Shown one piece after another: positions 53,351-62,337 of a DNA stretch of 64,000 bases. Numbering within the stretch: position 1 is the first letter of the stretch; the number at the start of each line of letters is the position of its first letter. Below the pieces are notes generated by a model, which worked only from the letters and a program-made list of their open reading frames with translations, was not told where the DNA came from and searched no databases. The DNA lies in contig SZOZ01000002.1 of NCBI GenBank assembly GCA_030263455.1, positions 186,001 through 250,000 on the forward strand, given 5' to 3'. The DNA is from Synechococcales cyanobacterium CNB (GTDB taxonomy: Bacteria > Planctomycetota > Phycisphaerae > Phycisphaerales > UBA1924). The translations under genes and the position numbers were made by a program.

Positions 53351-55390
53351 ATGCCCAGTCCCGAGAGCGCGTCGATCGAGTCGATCCTGCAGGAAAATCG
53401 CGTCTTCCAGCCCCGGCTGGCTGCGAACCTGGGGATGCCGCAGTGGCACGTGGCGTCGATGGAGGAGTACCGAGGGCTGCACCGGCGGTCAGTTGAAGAC
53501 CCGGAGGGGTTCTGGGGCGAAGTGGCATCTGAACTGCACTGGTTCACGCCGTGGCGGCGTGTGCTGGAGTGGAAAGCCCCCGACGCGAAGTGGTTCGTGG
53601 GCGGGCGGACGAACCTGTCGTACAACTGCCTCGACCGCCAGATCGCGTCCGGGCACGGAGACCGGACCGCGATCATCTGGGAAGGCGAGCCGGTCGGGGC
53701 GGACGGGCCGGAGGTGCGGCGGCTGACGTACCGCGACCTGCACTCGGAAGCGTGCCGGTTCGCCAATGCGCTCAAGAGCGTTGGCGTGAAGAAGGGGGAT
53801 GTGGTCACCATCTACATGGGGATGGTCCCCGAGGTGGCGGTGGCGATGCTCGCGTGCGCGCGGATCGGAGCGGCGCACTCGGTCATCTTCGGCGGGTTCA
53901 GTTCGCAAGCGATCATTGACCGTGTGCACGACGCGAAGAGCAGGGTGATCGTGACGTGCGACGGGGCGTGGCGGCGCGGGAACGTCGTGCCCTTGAAGGA
54001 GAACGTGGACGCGGCGTGCGCGCAACTCGCGGACACGCCCGAGGCGGTGCGCACGGTGTTCGTGCTGCGCCGGTGCGGGAACAGCGTCAGTTGGCACGAA
54101 GGGCGCGACCATTGGTGGCACAACGCCGTGCGCGCCGTGGCGGCGAACTGCCCGGCCGAGCCGATGGACTCGGAGGACATGCTGTTCCTGCTGTACACCT
54201 CCGGCTCGACGGGCAAGCCGAAGGGGATTCTGCACACGACCGGCGGGTACATGGTGCACACGTACCTGACGAGCAGGCTGGCGTTCAACCTCGTGCCCGA
54301 CGCGGGGCAGGTGTTCTGGTGCACGGCGGACGTGGGCTGGGTGACGGGCCACTCCTACATCGTGTACGGGGTGCTGCCGAACCGCGTGCCGACCGTGATG
54401 TACGAGGGCGCGCCGAACTTCCCGGGGGAGGACCGCTTCTGGTCCATCGTCGCGCGGCACAAGGTGACGCAGTTCTACACCGCGCCGACGGCGATCCGGG
54501 CGTTCATGAAGTGGGGCGACGAGCACCCGCGCCGGCACGACCTCTCGTCGCTGAAGGTGCTGGGCACCGTGGGCGAGCCGATCAACCCCGAGGCGTGGAT
54601 GTGGTACCACCGGACGATCGGCGGCGAGCGATGCCCGATCGTGGACACCTGGTGGCAGACGGAGACGGGCGGGCACATGATCACGCCGCTTCCCGGGTGC
54701 ACGCCGACCAAGCCCGGCTCGTGCACGCTGCCGTTCTTCGGGGTGGACGCGGCGGTGGTGAACGAGCGCGGCGAGGAGCAGCCGCCGAACACGGGCGGGC
54801 TGCTGGTGGTGCGCCGACCGTGGCCGGGGATGCTGCGCGGCATCTACGGCGACCGGGAGCGGTTTGTGCAGACGTACTTCTCTCGCGTGCACAGCCCGGT
54901 GAACGGCGAGCCGTACTACTTCACGGGCGACGGGGCGCGGCGCGACGCCGACGGATACTTCTGGATCATGGGTCGTGTGGACGACGTGATCAACGTGGCG
55001 GGGCACCGGCTGGGAACGATGGAGGTCGAGTCCGCGCTGGTGTCGCACGAGGCGGTGGTGGAGGCGGCGGTGGTCGGGATGCCGCACGAGATCAAGGGGA
55101 CGGGGATCGCGGCGTTCTGCACGCTGGAGCCGAGCCGCGAACCGAAGTCGCCGGCGGAGGCCGACGCGCTGAAGGCCGCGCTGCGCGAGCACGTGTCGAA
55201 GGAGATCGGGGCGATCGCGCGGCCGGACCAGGTGCGGTTCACGCCCGCGCTGCCCAAGACGCGGAGCGGGAAGATCATGCGGCGGTTGCTGCGGTCGATC
55301 GCGGCGGGGGAGGAGAAGATCACGCAGGACACGACGACGCTGGAGGACTACAGCGTGCTGGCGAAACTGAAGGAAAGCGAAGAAGTGTGA
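53351..55390 (+). CDS. acs: Acetyl-CoA synthetase
   Basis: A 679-residue AMP-forming ligase: acetate, ATP and CoA to acetyl-CoA. ANL-family motifs are [21 protein letters not shown] and the hinge/[37 protein letters not shown] near the C-terminus holds the lysine that is acetylated in studied Acs enzymes. N-terminal [21 protein letters not shown] corresponds to ACAS_N. Length matches. The ATG at 53351. A lipoprotein gene begins 2 bases after its stop. Confidence 0.96.
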   Translation: MPSPESASIESILQENRVFQPRLAANLGMPQWHVASMEEYRGLHRRSVEDPEGFWGEVASELHWFTPWRRVLEWKAPDAKWFVGGRTNLSYNCLDRQIASGHGDRTAIIWEGEPVGADGPEVRRLTYRDLHSEACRFANALKSVGVKKGDVVTIYMGMVPEVAVAMLACARIGAAHSVIFGGFSSQAIIDRVHDAKSRVIVTCDGAWRRGNVVPLKENVDAACAQLADTPEAVRTVFVLRRCGNSVSWHEGRDHWWHNAVRAVAANCPAEPMDSEDMLFLLYTSGSTGKPKGILHTTGGYMVHTYLTSRLAFNLVPDAGQVFWCTADVGWVTGHSYIVYGVLPNRVPTVMYEGAPNFPGEDRFWSIVARHKVTQFYTAPTAIRAFMKWGDEHPRRHDLSSLKVLGTVGEPINPEAWMWYHRTIGGERCPIVDTWWQTETGGHMITPLPGCTPTKPGSCTLPFFGVDAAVVNERGEEQPPNTGGLLVVRRPWPGMLRGIYGDRERFVQTYFSRVHSPVNGEPYYFTGDGARRDADGYFWIMGRVDDVINVAGHRLGTMEVESALVSHEAVVEAAVVGMPHEIKGTGIAAFCTLEPSREPKSPAEADALKAALREHVSKEIGAIARPDQVRFTPALPKTRSGKIMRRLLRSIAAGEEKITQDTTTLEDYSVLAKLKESEEV

Positions 55391-55391
55391 C

Positions 55392-55805
55392 ATGACAAAG
55401 ACGGCATGCGCGCGCGCGTTCGCTGCGTTCGTCCTGCTCGGGCTTGCGGCGTGGCACGGGGGCTGCGCCGCGGTGGTCGTGTATGCCTACGCGAACGGGG
55501 AGACGACGCACGACGTTGACGCGCCGCTGGAGGAGGTGTGGGAGGCCGCGCTCGGGGCGTTCGAGGATCTCGAACTTCCGGTGGCGGCGTCGTCGCGGGA
55601 TGAGGACTCGGCGCGGATCAGGTCGCGCACGCCGGGCGGGGAGGAGATCACGCTCCGCTTGCAGCAGCGGAGGGTGGACCAGACGCGCGCGAAGGTTCGC
55701 ATCGGCCTGTTCGGCGACGAGAAGCGCTCGCAGGAAATCATCCGGTCGATCGAGGGGAGGCTGGGGCTGGCTGCGCCCGCGGATTCGGCCGCGGCGTCCC
55801 CGTGA
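55392..55805 (+). CDS. Small DUF3568-like lipoprotein
   Basis: A 137-residue exported protein; the signal ends WHGGCAA with a lipobox-like Cys. The mature part starts VVVYAYANGETTHDVDAPLEEVWEAALGAFEDLELPV and has SRDEDSARIRSRTPGGEEITLRL, the DUF3568 pattern. It starts 2 bases after acs, so coexpression is likely though the function is unrelated as far as known. Confidence 0.85.
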   Translation: MTKTACARAFAAFVLLGLAAWHGGCAAVVVYAYANGETTHDVDAPLEEVWEAALGAFEDLELPVAASSRDEDSARIRSRTPGGEEITLRLQQRRVDQTRAKVRIGLFGDEKRSQEIIRSIEGRLGLAAPADSAAASP

Positions 55806-55829
55806 GCGGGAGGGCGGTATGCTCGGCCC

Positions 55830-57335
55830 ATGCATCCCGATGAAACCCGCGGCGTGCCTCCCCAACAACCGGGCGTGATCCCCGCGCCACCCTCGTCGCT
55901 TGCCCCGGTGTCGGAGTCGTCGCGCATCGACGCGATCGATGCGGTGCGGGGTTTCGCGCTGCTGGGCATCTTCCTGGTCAACGTGGGGATGCACGGGGAC
56001 GTATTCGGGCCGTACCTGGACCCTTCGCCGCCGAAGGGGCTGGCGACGCCGGACCTTGTGGCGCACTACTTCACAAAGGCGTTCTGCGAGGGGAAGTTCT
56101 ACCCGCTGTTCTCGCTGCTGTTCGGGGTGGGGCTGGCGCTGCAGTGGAAGCGGGCGGTCGCGGCGGGTCGGAGCCTGCTGGGGACGGGCTCGCGTCGGCT
56201 GCTCATCCTCATGCTGATCGGGCTGACGCACGCGCTGCTGATCTGGTACGGCGACATCCTGTTCATCTACAGCACGACGGGGCTGCTGCTCCTGCTGCTC
56301 ATCAACTGCCGGGCGAAAACGCTGGCGATCACCGGGGCGTGCATGATGGCGGTGTGCGCCGTGCTCGGGCTGGGGTTCGGCACGCTCGGTGCGCTCCAGG
56401 AGGCGTCACGCTCGGGGACTCCGACGGCGGAGATTGCAGCGGAAGGGGCTGCGCAAACGCCGCCTGGGCCTGCCGAGGCGGCCGACGAAGACGCCGAGCC
56501 TGACACACCGGACGAGTCGAACGATGCAGCACAGCCCGAGGCCGAGGCGGGCGAGCACGAACTCTCACAACCGCTCACGCCGATCGACCGCGCGCTCGCC
56601 GTGTTCAGGGATCCGGCCCAGATGCAGGGAGTCGGTGGCCCGTTGACGTCGCCCGTGTGGATTGAAGCGGAGCGTGAGGCCTACCGCGAGGGGCCGTTCA
56701 AGCAGGCGTTCTTCTTCCGGGCCGTGACGTTCGCGTCGTTCATGGTGTTCTCTGTCTTCGGCTTCTGGTGGAACGTCGCGGCGATGTTCCTGTTCGGCGC
56801 GGCCATGCTGAAGGCGGACCTGTTCGAGGAACGCAACGCCCACTGGCACAAGCGGCTCGCCCTTGCGGGGGTGCTGATCGGGCTGCCGGCGGGAGTGCTC
56901 TACGCTTTCCTGCCGCGGATCGCGCCGATCTGGGTGTTCATGCTGCTCGGGAACGTGCTCATCATGGTTGGCGGGCCGATCCTGAGCCTGGGCTACCTCG
57001 GCGCGATCACGCTGGTGGTGCGGTCGGGGCGGGCGCGAGCGGTCACGGGCGCTCTGGCGAAGGTCGGTCGGATGGCGCTGACGAACTACCTGCTCCAGTC
57101 GATCATCGCGACGGGCATCTTCTACTGGTGGGGCCTGGGCCTCTTCGGCGAGACGACGAAGACGGAGCGCGTGGGGATCGTGCTGGGCATCTACGCGGCG
57201 CAGGTCGCGTTCAGCATCGCGTGGCTGCGTTTCTTCCGGTTCGGACCGATGGAGTGGGTGTGGCGGAGCCTGACGTACCTGCGTCCGCAGCCGATGCTGC
57301 GGCGAGAGACGGACTCGATTGGCGCGGTTCAGTAG
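55830..57335 (+). CDS. DUF418 polytopic membrane protein
   Basis: A 501-residue membrane protein with about ten TM helices. SRIDAIDAVRGFALLGIFLVNVGMHG is the typical DUF418 N-terminus and GRMALTNYLLQSIIATGIFYWWGLGLFG the typical C-terminal block. A ~70-residue acidic, Pro/Glu/Asp-rich loop (about 190-255) interrupts the hydrophobic core. Family function is unknown; acyltransferase-3-like relatives exist. Its end overlaps the convergent fusion gene by 7 bases. Confidence 0.92.
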   Translation: MHPDETRGVPPQQPGVIPAPPSSLAPVSESSRIDAIDAVRGFALLGIFLVNVGMHGDVFGPYLDPSPPKGLATPDLVAHYFTKAFCEGKFYPLFSLLFGVGLALQWKRAVAAGRSLLGTGSRRLLILMLIGLTHALLIWYGDILFIYSTTGLLLLLLINCRAKTLAITGACMMAVCAVLGLGFGTLGALQEASRSGTPTAEIAAEGAAQTPPGPAEAADEDAEPDTPDESNDAAQPEAEAGEHELSQPLTPIDRALAVFRDPAQMQGVGGPLTSPVWIEAEREAYREGPFKQAFFFRAVTFASFMVFSVFGFWWNVAAMFLFGAAMLKADLFEERNAHWHKRLALAGVLIGLPAGVLYAFLPRIAPIWVFMLLGNVLIMVGGPILSLGYLGAITLVVRSGRARAVTGALAKVGRMALTNYLLQSIIATGIFYWWGLGLFGETTKTERVGIVLGIYAAQVAFSIAWLRFFRFGPMEWVWRSLTYLRPQPMLRRETDSIGAVQ

Positions 57336-58513
57336 TCGATGCCGCGCATACCCTTGTGTGTCGTTAGCACTCGCCATGCCACCGCGCCATATGGCCGTGG
57401 AAGTTCGGACATCATCACGGGAGGATCGGTTCTGGTTCGCACGGACGCCGACCCATCAACCATGGCGACACTCCAGTGCGAGGCAAACCGCGCTTCGAGG
57501 AGCCCCAGATCCACGAACATGCCCTTGCTCGCCGGAAAGACCGCTTCGTCCAGCCGAACGCCGGAGTACAGTGCATCGGACGAGGGTGGATCAAAGCCGA
57601 CCCAATACTCCGGGCGCGCATGAGCCGCATGCGTCAACCAGAAGAACGTGCGAATGATGGTGGGATCGTCAATGTCCCCTGGATACTCAGGCAATCGCGA
57701 GGTGCGCGGCAGTTGCGACAAATCAATGCCGTGGTTCAGCAGTACGCTGGGCCAGAGCGAGGACTGCCCCCTGAAGTATGTCGGCGCTTCCCCGAACGGC
57801 CATTCACGATCCGACAAGGTTCCCAACGCCGGCTGTTCCGGGGTGGCCAGGTAGGGCATGAAGCCCCGCTCTGCAGAAGCATACATCGACACAGCGGCAT
57901 GGCATTGACGCATCGCCGAGAGCGACACCGCTACCTTTCCCTGCCGCCTGCTGCTCCCTATGACCGGTAGTGCGATTGCCAGAATGACGGCGAGGACGGA
58001 GATGACGACAAGGGTCTCTATCAGTGTGAACGCCGCATCAGGAGCCGGACGGGGGAGTGCTCCGGAACGCCCCTCGCCACCGGCTGAAGCAATCCACGCC
58101 GCGAAGACGATAAGCCCGATGTTCCTCGCGAACCCGAGAAGCGCAGCGGCACGCGCATCGAGAAATTCAGGGTTCCATGCGCCCAAGCAAGCGCACCGAG
58201 GCGGCCTGGCCATCGAACCCATATAGAGCAAAACGAGAGCGAACGCTCCAAGCAACAGCGCGGCTGCCAAAGCGGGCCAGCGCGGCGCGCGGCATGAGCC
58301 TACCAAGACGACTCCTAGCACAACCTCAACTGCGAGAACGCTGATCGTCAGCCCGGTGCGGATCGACGCGAATGGCAAATCGATCGCGCCGAGCATCGAA
58401 GCGAGAATAACATCAATCGCGGAGGCGAAGCCGTGGATGCTGTACAGTTTGCTCAGCGCGGCGTATAGGAACACGCACCCGAGAGCGACAGAGCCAGCCG
58501 CACGCCAGTTCAT
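57329..58513 (-). CDS. MauE/DoxX-like redox membrane domain fused to prepilin-like domain
   Basis: A 394-residue fusion. Residues 1-143 are a four-helix MauE/DoxX-type domain: GCVFLYAALSKLYSIHGFASAI, a second helix TISVLAVEVVLGVVLVGSC, and the hallmark CACLG at 107-111. A short linker with two Arg follows, then a type IV prepilin N-terminal motif AFTLIETLVVISVLAVILAIALPVI, with Glu166 at +5 of F162 but Ala161 rather than Gly at -1. The rest is a pseudopilin-like domain (MRQCHAAVSMYASAERGFMPYL, HWSVAMVDGSASV) reminiscent of H-X-DG prepilins. Four TM helices put the linker in the cytoplasm, as a prepilin leader requires. Start at 58513; the frame is open to 58612. No gene fusion of this type is known to me. 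Confidence 0.85.
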   Translation of the reverse strand: MNWRAAGSVALGCVFLYAALSKLYSIHGFASAIDVILASMLGAIDLPFASIRTGLTISVLAVEVVLGVVLVGSCRAPRWPALAAALLLGAFALVLLYMGSMARPPRCACLGAWNPEFLDARAAALLGFARNIGLIVFAAWIASAGGEGRSGALPRPAPDAAFTLIETLVVISVLAVILAIALPVIGSSRRQGKVAVSLSAMRQCHAAVSMYASAERGFMPYLATPEQPALGTLSDREWPFGEAPTYFRGQSSLWPSVLLNHGIDLSQLPRTSRLPEYPGDIDDPTIIRTFFWLTHAAHARPEYWVGFDPPSSDALYSGVRLDEAVFPASKGMFVDLGLLEARFASHWSVAMVDGSASVRTRTDPPVMMSELPRPYGAVAWRVLTTHKGMRGIDY

Positions 58514-58547
58514 GGGGCTCGAGGTTTGCCCGTCGCGGTGGTTCAAG

Positions 58548-59396
58548 CTAGAACTCCGTGCAGGTCCACGCGGTATCCGAGCCAATGTAGTTTTGAACTG
58601 ACACGCCGTCAATCCACCAGCGCGATGTGTCCGGGTCGTGGAACAGGCTGATCATCAGCGGACGGCGTTGTGAGCCGGCCACGCCGACAATAAAACCCGC
58701 CTGGGCAGCGATCGCCTCGCCGTGCTTGGCGACGACCTGCTGGCGCATCACGGCTGGTTGCATCCAGAACCGACACGCGGCTGACGACTTGCCCAGCCAG
58801 AGGTCGGACCCCAACCCGCCGGCTGGGTAGCGGCTGACAAAATAGTCTCGGTTGGTACGGGCAAACGTGATGATGGCCGCTTCCGTATCCGTGCACATCT
58901 CGACGGGCAACGCTCGACGCGATGGCTCGTGCATCCACAATGCGCGCAGCACGACAAGAGGCTCTTCACCGTTCGCGCCGCAGCGCTGGGCGAGTCGGGC
59001 CAACGGTCCGTACCGTGACTCGAACTCTTCCGTCGTTTTGAGGCGGTACCCGTACTCCGTCAAGGTTGAGACATACTCGTCGGCTGTTTGTGCGCTCATT
59101 CTTGCGATGAGAAACCGAGCCACCTCATCGCGTATCTGTGCCACTGCGTTCGGCACGCGAGCGGACAACTCTTCAGGATCTTCAACGACCGCACTCGCGA
59201 CCACGCGAGTGACAACCGCAGGATCATGGAGCCGGAGCGCACTGAACCTCGAGTACACCCGCTTGCCTTCGGCCATCCAAAACCGCTGAGGGTCCGTTTC
59301 GGGCGACAGCCTTGTCAGTCGAACGTACGCAAGCACCCCAATCGCCAAGCTGGCAGCAACCGCGACGACGGCGAGGCGGGTGCAGTACGGGAACAT
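58548..59396 (-). CDS. Membrane-anchored protein of unknown function
   Basis: A 282-residue protein with one N-terminal TM helix (about 7-27); the remainder would be periplasmic. Segments include ERxxxF-like RFWMAEGKRVYSRFSALRL, DEVARFLIARMSAQTADEYVSTLTEYGYRLKT, ALPVEMCTDTEAAIITFARTNRDYFVSRYPAGG and FWMQPAVMRQQVV. Cysteines occur singly, including near the C-terminus (WTCTEF). I recognise no domain. It sits 39 bases after the Cys-rich gene and 34 bases before the fusion gene, all leftward, so it is probably cotranscribed and may act on the same peptide. Confidence 0.75.
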   Translation of the reverse strand: MFPYCTRLAVVAVAASLAIGVLAYVRLTRLSPETDPQRFWMAEGKRVYSRFSALRLHDPAVVTRVVASAVVEDPEELSARVPNAVAQIRDEVARFLIARMSAQTADEYVSTLTEYGYRLKTTEEFESRYGPLARLAQRCGANGEEPLVVLRALWMHEPSRRALPVEMCTDTEAAIITFARTNRDYFVSRYPAGGLGSDLWLGKSSAACRFWMQPAVMRQQVVAKHGEAIAAQAGFIVGVAGSQRRPLMISLFHDPDTSRWWIDGVSVQNYIGSDTAWTCTEF

Positions 59397-59435
59397 GGCG
59401 GTCTCCGGTGTCTCGAATGACCTGCTGATTCGGTA

Positions 59436-59693
59436 TCAGGGTTGACAGTTGTTCTGGGTGGTGCAGTCGGTTGCGAGCCTGCACACGCACGTCCACGTAC
59501 CGCCGATGTCGCAGCAGCAGATCACATGCGTGATCTGGCATGCTGGCGTCGCCTGCCCGGAACAGTATCCGTAGCATTGCGACGGCACGCCCGGCCCACC
59601 GCCATCTGAGGCGAGCGCCACCGAAGCCAGCATCGAGGCAACCGTGGTGGTGATGGCCGCGAGGGGGACGAGGGGAGACTTGAGGGTGCGCAT
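59436..59693 (-). CDS. Small exported Cys-rich protein (10 Cys)
   Basis: An 85-residue product. Residues 1-29 form a signal peptide ending near VALA-S. The remaining 56 residues contain ten cysteines (40, 44, 52, 59-61, 69, 71, 77, 83), including a CCC run and CVC. Five disulfides or a metal site could form. The layout C-x3-C-x7-C-x6-CCC resembles, only loosely, the Cys-dense beta subunit of methylamine dehydrogenase, which needs MauE for folding. GGAAAGGA before the ATG at 59693 supports the start. It is the first gene of the operon. Confidence 0.8.
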   Translation of the reverse strand: MRTLKSPLVPLAAITTTVASMLASVALASDGGGPGVPSQCYGYCSGQATPACQITHVICCCDIGGTWTCVCRLATDCTTQNNCQP

Positions 59694-59757
59694 TTGGGGT
59701 TCCTTTCCGGCTCGCTGTATCGTCACCATTGTGTCCGGTAACCGCGCCACAACCCCC

Positions 59758-59783
59758 ATGATACCAGGGGGGGGGGGGGGCAA
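59758..59783 (-). promoter_or_regulatory. Candidate promoter with 14-base C tract
   Basis: Upstream of the Cys-rich gene, read on the minus strand: TTGCCC (59783-59778), then 14 bases that include most of a C14 run, then TATCAT (59763-59758). The start codon lies about 65 bases downstream of the -10-like box. A tract between -35 and -10 boxes is the layout of phase-variable promoters; the spacer here is 14, shorter than the ideal 17. Not proven. Confidence 0.4.
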
Positions 59784-59858
59784 GTGCTCTTTACCAAGAA
59801 TGGGCAAAACAAGTGCAATCCCTTGGGTCCATTGCGAAGCCTCCTGTTCAGCCAATGT

Positions 59859-60635
59859 TCAGGGTTCGCGAGTCACACCCCCGAGTATCACGCCAACGCC
59901 GTACGCAAGTACCGCGGCGACTGAGCCGACGGCGAGGGTTTCGAGGCCGCTGAGCCACCAGCGTTGGTCGACGAATCGGCTCTTGGCCGCGCCGACGAGG
60001 AAGAAGGCCGCGCCGGTCATGGCTGCGCTCCAGGCGAAGGGCTGTCGCGGGAGGTCGATCGCGCCGACGAGGACGCCCGTGAACGGGAGGAGCGGGATGG
60101 CGCCGATGACGATGAAGGCGGCGAAGGTGGCCGCGCCTGCTCGCCAGGGGGAGCGGAGTTCCTGGGCCGCGCCGTGCTCCTCGGTCATCATGGTGTCGAT
60201 CCAGCGTTTTCGGTCGCTGGTGATGACGCCGACGACCTGCTCGAGAAGGGCGCCGGTGAAGCCCTTGCGGGCGAAGATCTGGCGGATTTCCTCGCGTTCG
60301 CCTTCGGGGTGGAGTTCGATCTCTCGCTCTTCGAGGCGGCGCTCGCGGTCGTGCTGCTGGCGGGCGGCGCGTGCGCCGAGGAAGTTGGCGGCTGCCATGC
60401 TGAAGCCGTCGCCGAGGAGGTTGGCCGCGCCGAGGATGATGATGACTGCGGCGGAGAGTTGCGCGCCGGTGACGCCTGCGACCACGGCGAAAGTGGTGAC
60501 CGCGCCGTCGATCGCGCCGAAGATGCCGTCGCTGAGATAGCTGTGTCGTCGGGGCTGGCCGAGCCTCCGGCGGATGGCGGCCGGGGAATGGGTGCGCACC
60601 AGTTCCGCCCGAGTCTCGCGTCCGCGTGCCGCCAT
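59859..60635 (-). CDS. VIT1/CCC1-family iron/manganese transporter-like
   Basis: A 258-residue membrane protein with about five TM helices. RRHSYLSDGIFGAIDGAVTTFAVVAGVTGAQLS and ILGAANLLGDGFSMAAANFLGARA are characteristic of VIT1/CCC1 transporters, and a Glu-rich cytoplasmic stretch (ERRLEEREIELHPEGEREEIRQIF) is the metal-binding region. It exports Fe2+ or Mn2+ in studied members. AAAGGCGAC precedes the ATG at 60635. It is divergent from ssrA. Confidence 0.9.
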   Translation of the reverse strand: MAARGRETRAELVRTHSPAAIRRRLGQPRRHSYLSDGIFGAIDGAVTTFAVVAGVTGAQLSAAVIIILGAANLLGDGFSMAAANFLGARAARQQHDRERRLEEREIELHPEGEREEIRQIFARKGFTGALLEQVVGVITSDRKRWIDTMMTEEHGAAQELRSPWRAGAATFAAFIVIGAIPLLPFTGVLVGAIDLPRQPFAWSAAMTGAAFFLVGAAKSRFVDQRWWLSGLETLAVGSVAAVLAYGVGVILGGVTREP

Positions 60636-60741
60636 GCTGTCGCCTTTCGTTGCCGATGCTCGCCCGGTCCGCGAGGGTAGGTCGGACCGTGCGATGGCGG
60701 AGCTGGCGTGCGTAGAATGGAGGGTTGGATCTTTGGCATCT

Positions 60742-61089
60742 GGGGCCGATCTGGTTTCGACCGGGCAGAGCAGGCTTGGCGTGGCGCGTCGAGGGGCGTG
60801 CTTGCCTCGTAAAAAGCACGCGCACAAGTAGCTGGCAACAACAGCTATGCCCTCGCGGCCTAACTAGGCTGCGCGATCACCGCCCGACGCCCGATGGGGC
60901 GGTGATCGAAGACATCGGGCTGGTCCGCGCGGGGCGCACCCGGCCGCGCGGATGAGATTGCACCGGGCGCTGGGGCGAACGGGAGGCCGTCGGCGGCCGC
61001 CCACAGCCCGAGATGCAAAACGCCGACTACACGCGTAGAGGCGCCCTGCCGACTGCATCGGGACGGGGGTTCGATTCCCCCCGGCTCCA
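60742..61089 (+). ncRNA. ssrA: tmRNA
   Basis: Transfer-messenger RNA that rescues stalled ribosomes. The 5' GGGGCCG (60742-60748) pairs with CGGCTCC (61082-61088), followed by discriminator A. The early GATCTGGTTTCGACC block is the conserved tmRNA 5' end, and GGGTTCGATTCCCCCCGGCTCC is the T-arm plus acceptor. The tag ORF reads GGC AAC AAC AGC TAT GCC CTC GCG GCC TAA, giving the degron GNNSYALAA. CCA is not fully encoded. TAGAAT at 60713-60718 is a possible -10 box. Confidence 0.97.
61060..61089. other. Likely attachment site of integrated element (ssrA 3' end)
   Basis: The 3' end of ssrA (T-arm and acceptor) is a common target of tyrosine integrases, and an integrase gene begins 85 bases away, converging on it. 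The second att copy should be beyond the window's end, so the core cannot be delimited here. Confidence 0.55.
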
Positions 61090-61100
61090 CTTTTCGCGGT

Positions 61101-61118
61101 GTGCGCACTCAAGCGCAC
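61101..61118. terminator. Hairpin after tmRNA
   Basis: GTGCGC (61101-61106) and GCGCAC (61113-61118) form a perfect 6-pair stem, extendable to 7, with loop ACTCAA, 11 bases downstream of ssrA. There is no T-run, so termination is only suggested. Confidence 0.4.
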
Positions 61119-61173
61119 AATCGCGCAACGCTTTGCACGTGGCGACGTTGCGCGAGATGCTCGAAAGCGGCGA

Positions 61174-62337
61174 TCACGCGATTCGCTGCGCCGTGCGCTC
61201 CCGTGCGGACGCATGCAGCGTCACTTTTTGCGTCACTTTTCGGCCCGTGACCCGGGCGAGAACCTCGTCGGGGATGGCGATCGTGTAGTGCCGGGCGCTC
61301 ACGCTGAGCGTGTGCCCCAGCCAGCGGCAGACCACATACGCCGCGTGGCCCTCGTTCATCCACTGGATCTCGCACGAGCGCCGCAGCGTCTGCCAGGTGT
61401 CGTCCCACGGCTCAACGCCCGCCGCCTTGATGATCGCCACCATCTTCCGGCGCCGGCCACCTGCCGAGCGGATCGTCACCAGCCTCTGCTCGCCCTTCGG
61501 GCACTCGGCACGGCGCCGTTCCAGCAGATCCATGAGCCGCGGCACGATCGGGACGATCCGCTGCTCGTGGCCGGGGTGGCGCTCGGTCTTCGGCGAGCGC
61601 ACCCGCATCACGCATCCGTCCCAGTCGATGTCGGCCCAGGTCAACAGGCTGGTTTCGGAGGGAGTCCGAAGCCCGGCGTAGCGGGCGAGGCCGAGGAGCA
61701 GCCGCCACTCGGTGTCCGGCGCGGCGGCGATCACCGCTTCGATCTCCTCGGGCGTGACGTACCTGTTGTTCCGCGACGGCGTGACGCCGCCCTTCAGATG
61801 GGAGAACGGCGACTTGAGCAGCAGTTCGCGCTCGACCGCCGCGCGAAAGACCGTCTTGGCGTTGCCGGTGTGGCTCTTGCACGCCGCCTCGCTCAGGCCG
61901 CTTCGTGCGAGGCCGTCGCGCCAGCGCGAGGCGTCCTCGGCGGTGATGTGCTGAAGCGGCTTGTCCTTCCCGAAGAACTGCTCGAGCTTGGCCCGGGTCT
62001 GCTCGAGCTTCCGCCTGCTCTCGGGCTTGAGGTCCGCGCGGGACTCCATGAAGAGGACCATCCACTCGCCGAGCGTGCGGCACCGGCGTCCCTTCACGAG
62101 TCCGACCGCGGCAAGCTTCTTGTGGAGCCAGTCGTCGATCGACCCCAGCCAGGCAGAGGTCTCGCGGTCGATCGGCTCGCCACGCAGCTGCGCGCCCACG
62201 ATGGCCTCGACGCGGAGGCGGACGGACTCGGCGTAGCGCTGCTCGACCTTGCCGAGGTGGATAGTTCGCCGAGCGCCGCCCGGTGCGACGAACTGCACCC
62301 TCCGCTTGCCGTCGAGCAGTGTGGTGACGCTCGCCAT
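61174..62337 (-). CDS. Tyrosine site-specific recombinase (integrase)
   Basis: A 387-residue phage-type integrase. Catalytic residues read R224 (YAGLRTPSE), K250 (SPKTERH), R319 (QTLRRS, with Gln where HxxR has His), H342 (WLGHT) and nucleophile Y351 (SARHYT). An N-terminal SAM-like core-binding region (about 85-185) precedes it. Start ATG at 62337 with GGGGAG eight bases before; it overlaps the small upstream ORF's stop. Its position right after ssrA marks an integrated element. Confidence 0.94.
   Translation of the reverse strand: MASVTTLLDGKRRVQFVAPGGARRTIHLGKVEQRYAESVRLRVEAIVGAQLRGEPIDRETSAWLGSIDDWLHKKLAAVGLVKGRRCRTLGEWMVLFMESRADLKPESRRKLEQTRAKLEQFFGKDKPLQHITAEDASRWRDGLARSGLSEAACKSHTGNAKTVFRAAVERELLLKSPFSHLKGGVTPSRNNRYVTPEEIEAVIAAAPDTEWRLLLGLARYAGLRTPSETSLLTWADIDWDGCVMRVRSPKTERHPGHEQRIVPIVPRLMDLLERRRAECPKGEQRLVTIRSAGGRRRKMVAIIKAAGVEPWDDTWQTLRRSCEIQWMNEGHAAYVVCRWLGHTLSVSARHYTIAIPDEVLARVTGRKVTQKVTLHASARERTAQRIA

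Noticed and set aside
59436-59693. Cys-rich protein as methylamine dehydrogenase beta subunit
   Set aside because: Cys spacing only loosely similar, far shorter, and no large-subunit gene or MauD/MauG nearby; kept as an unassigned peptide.
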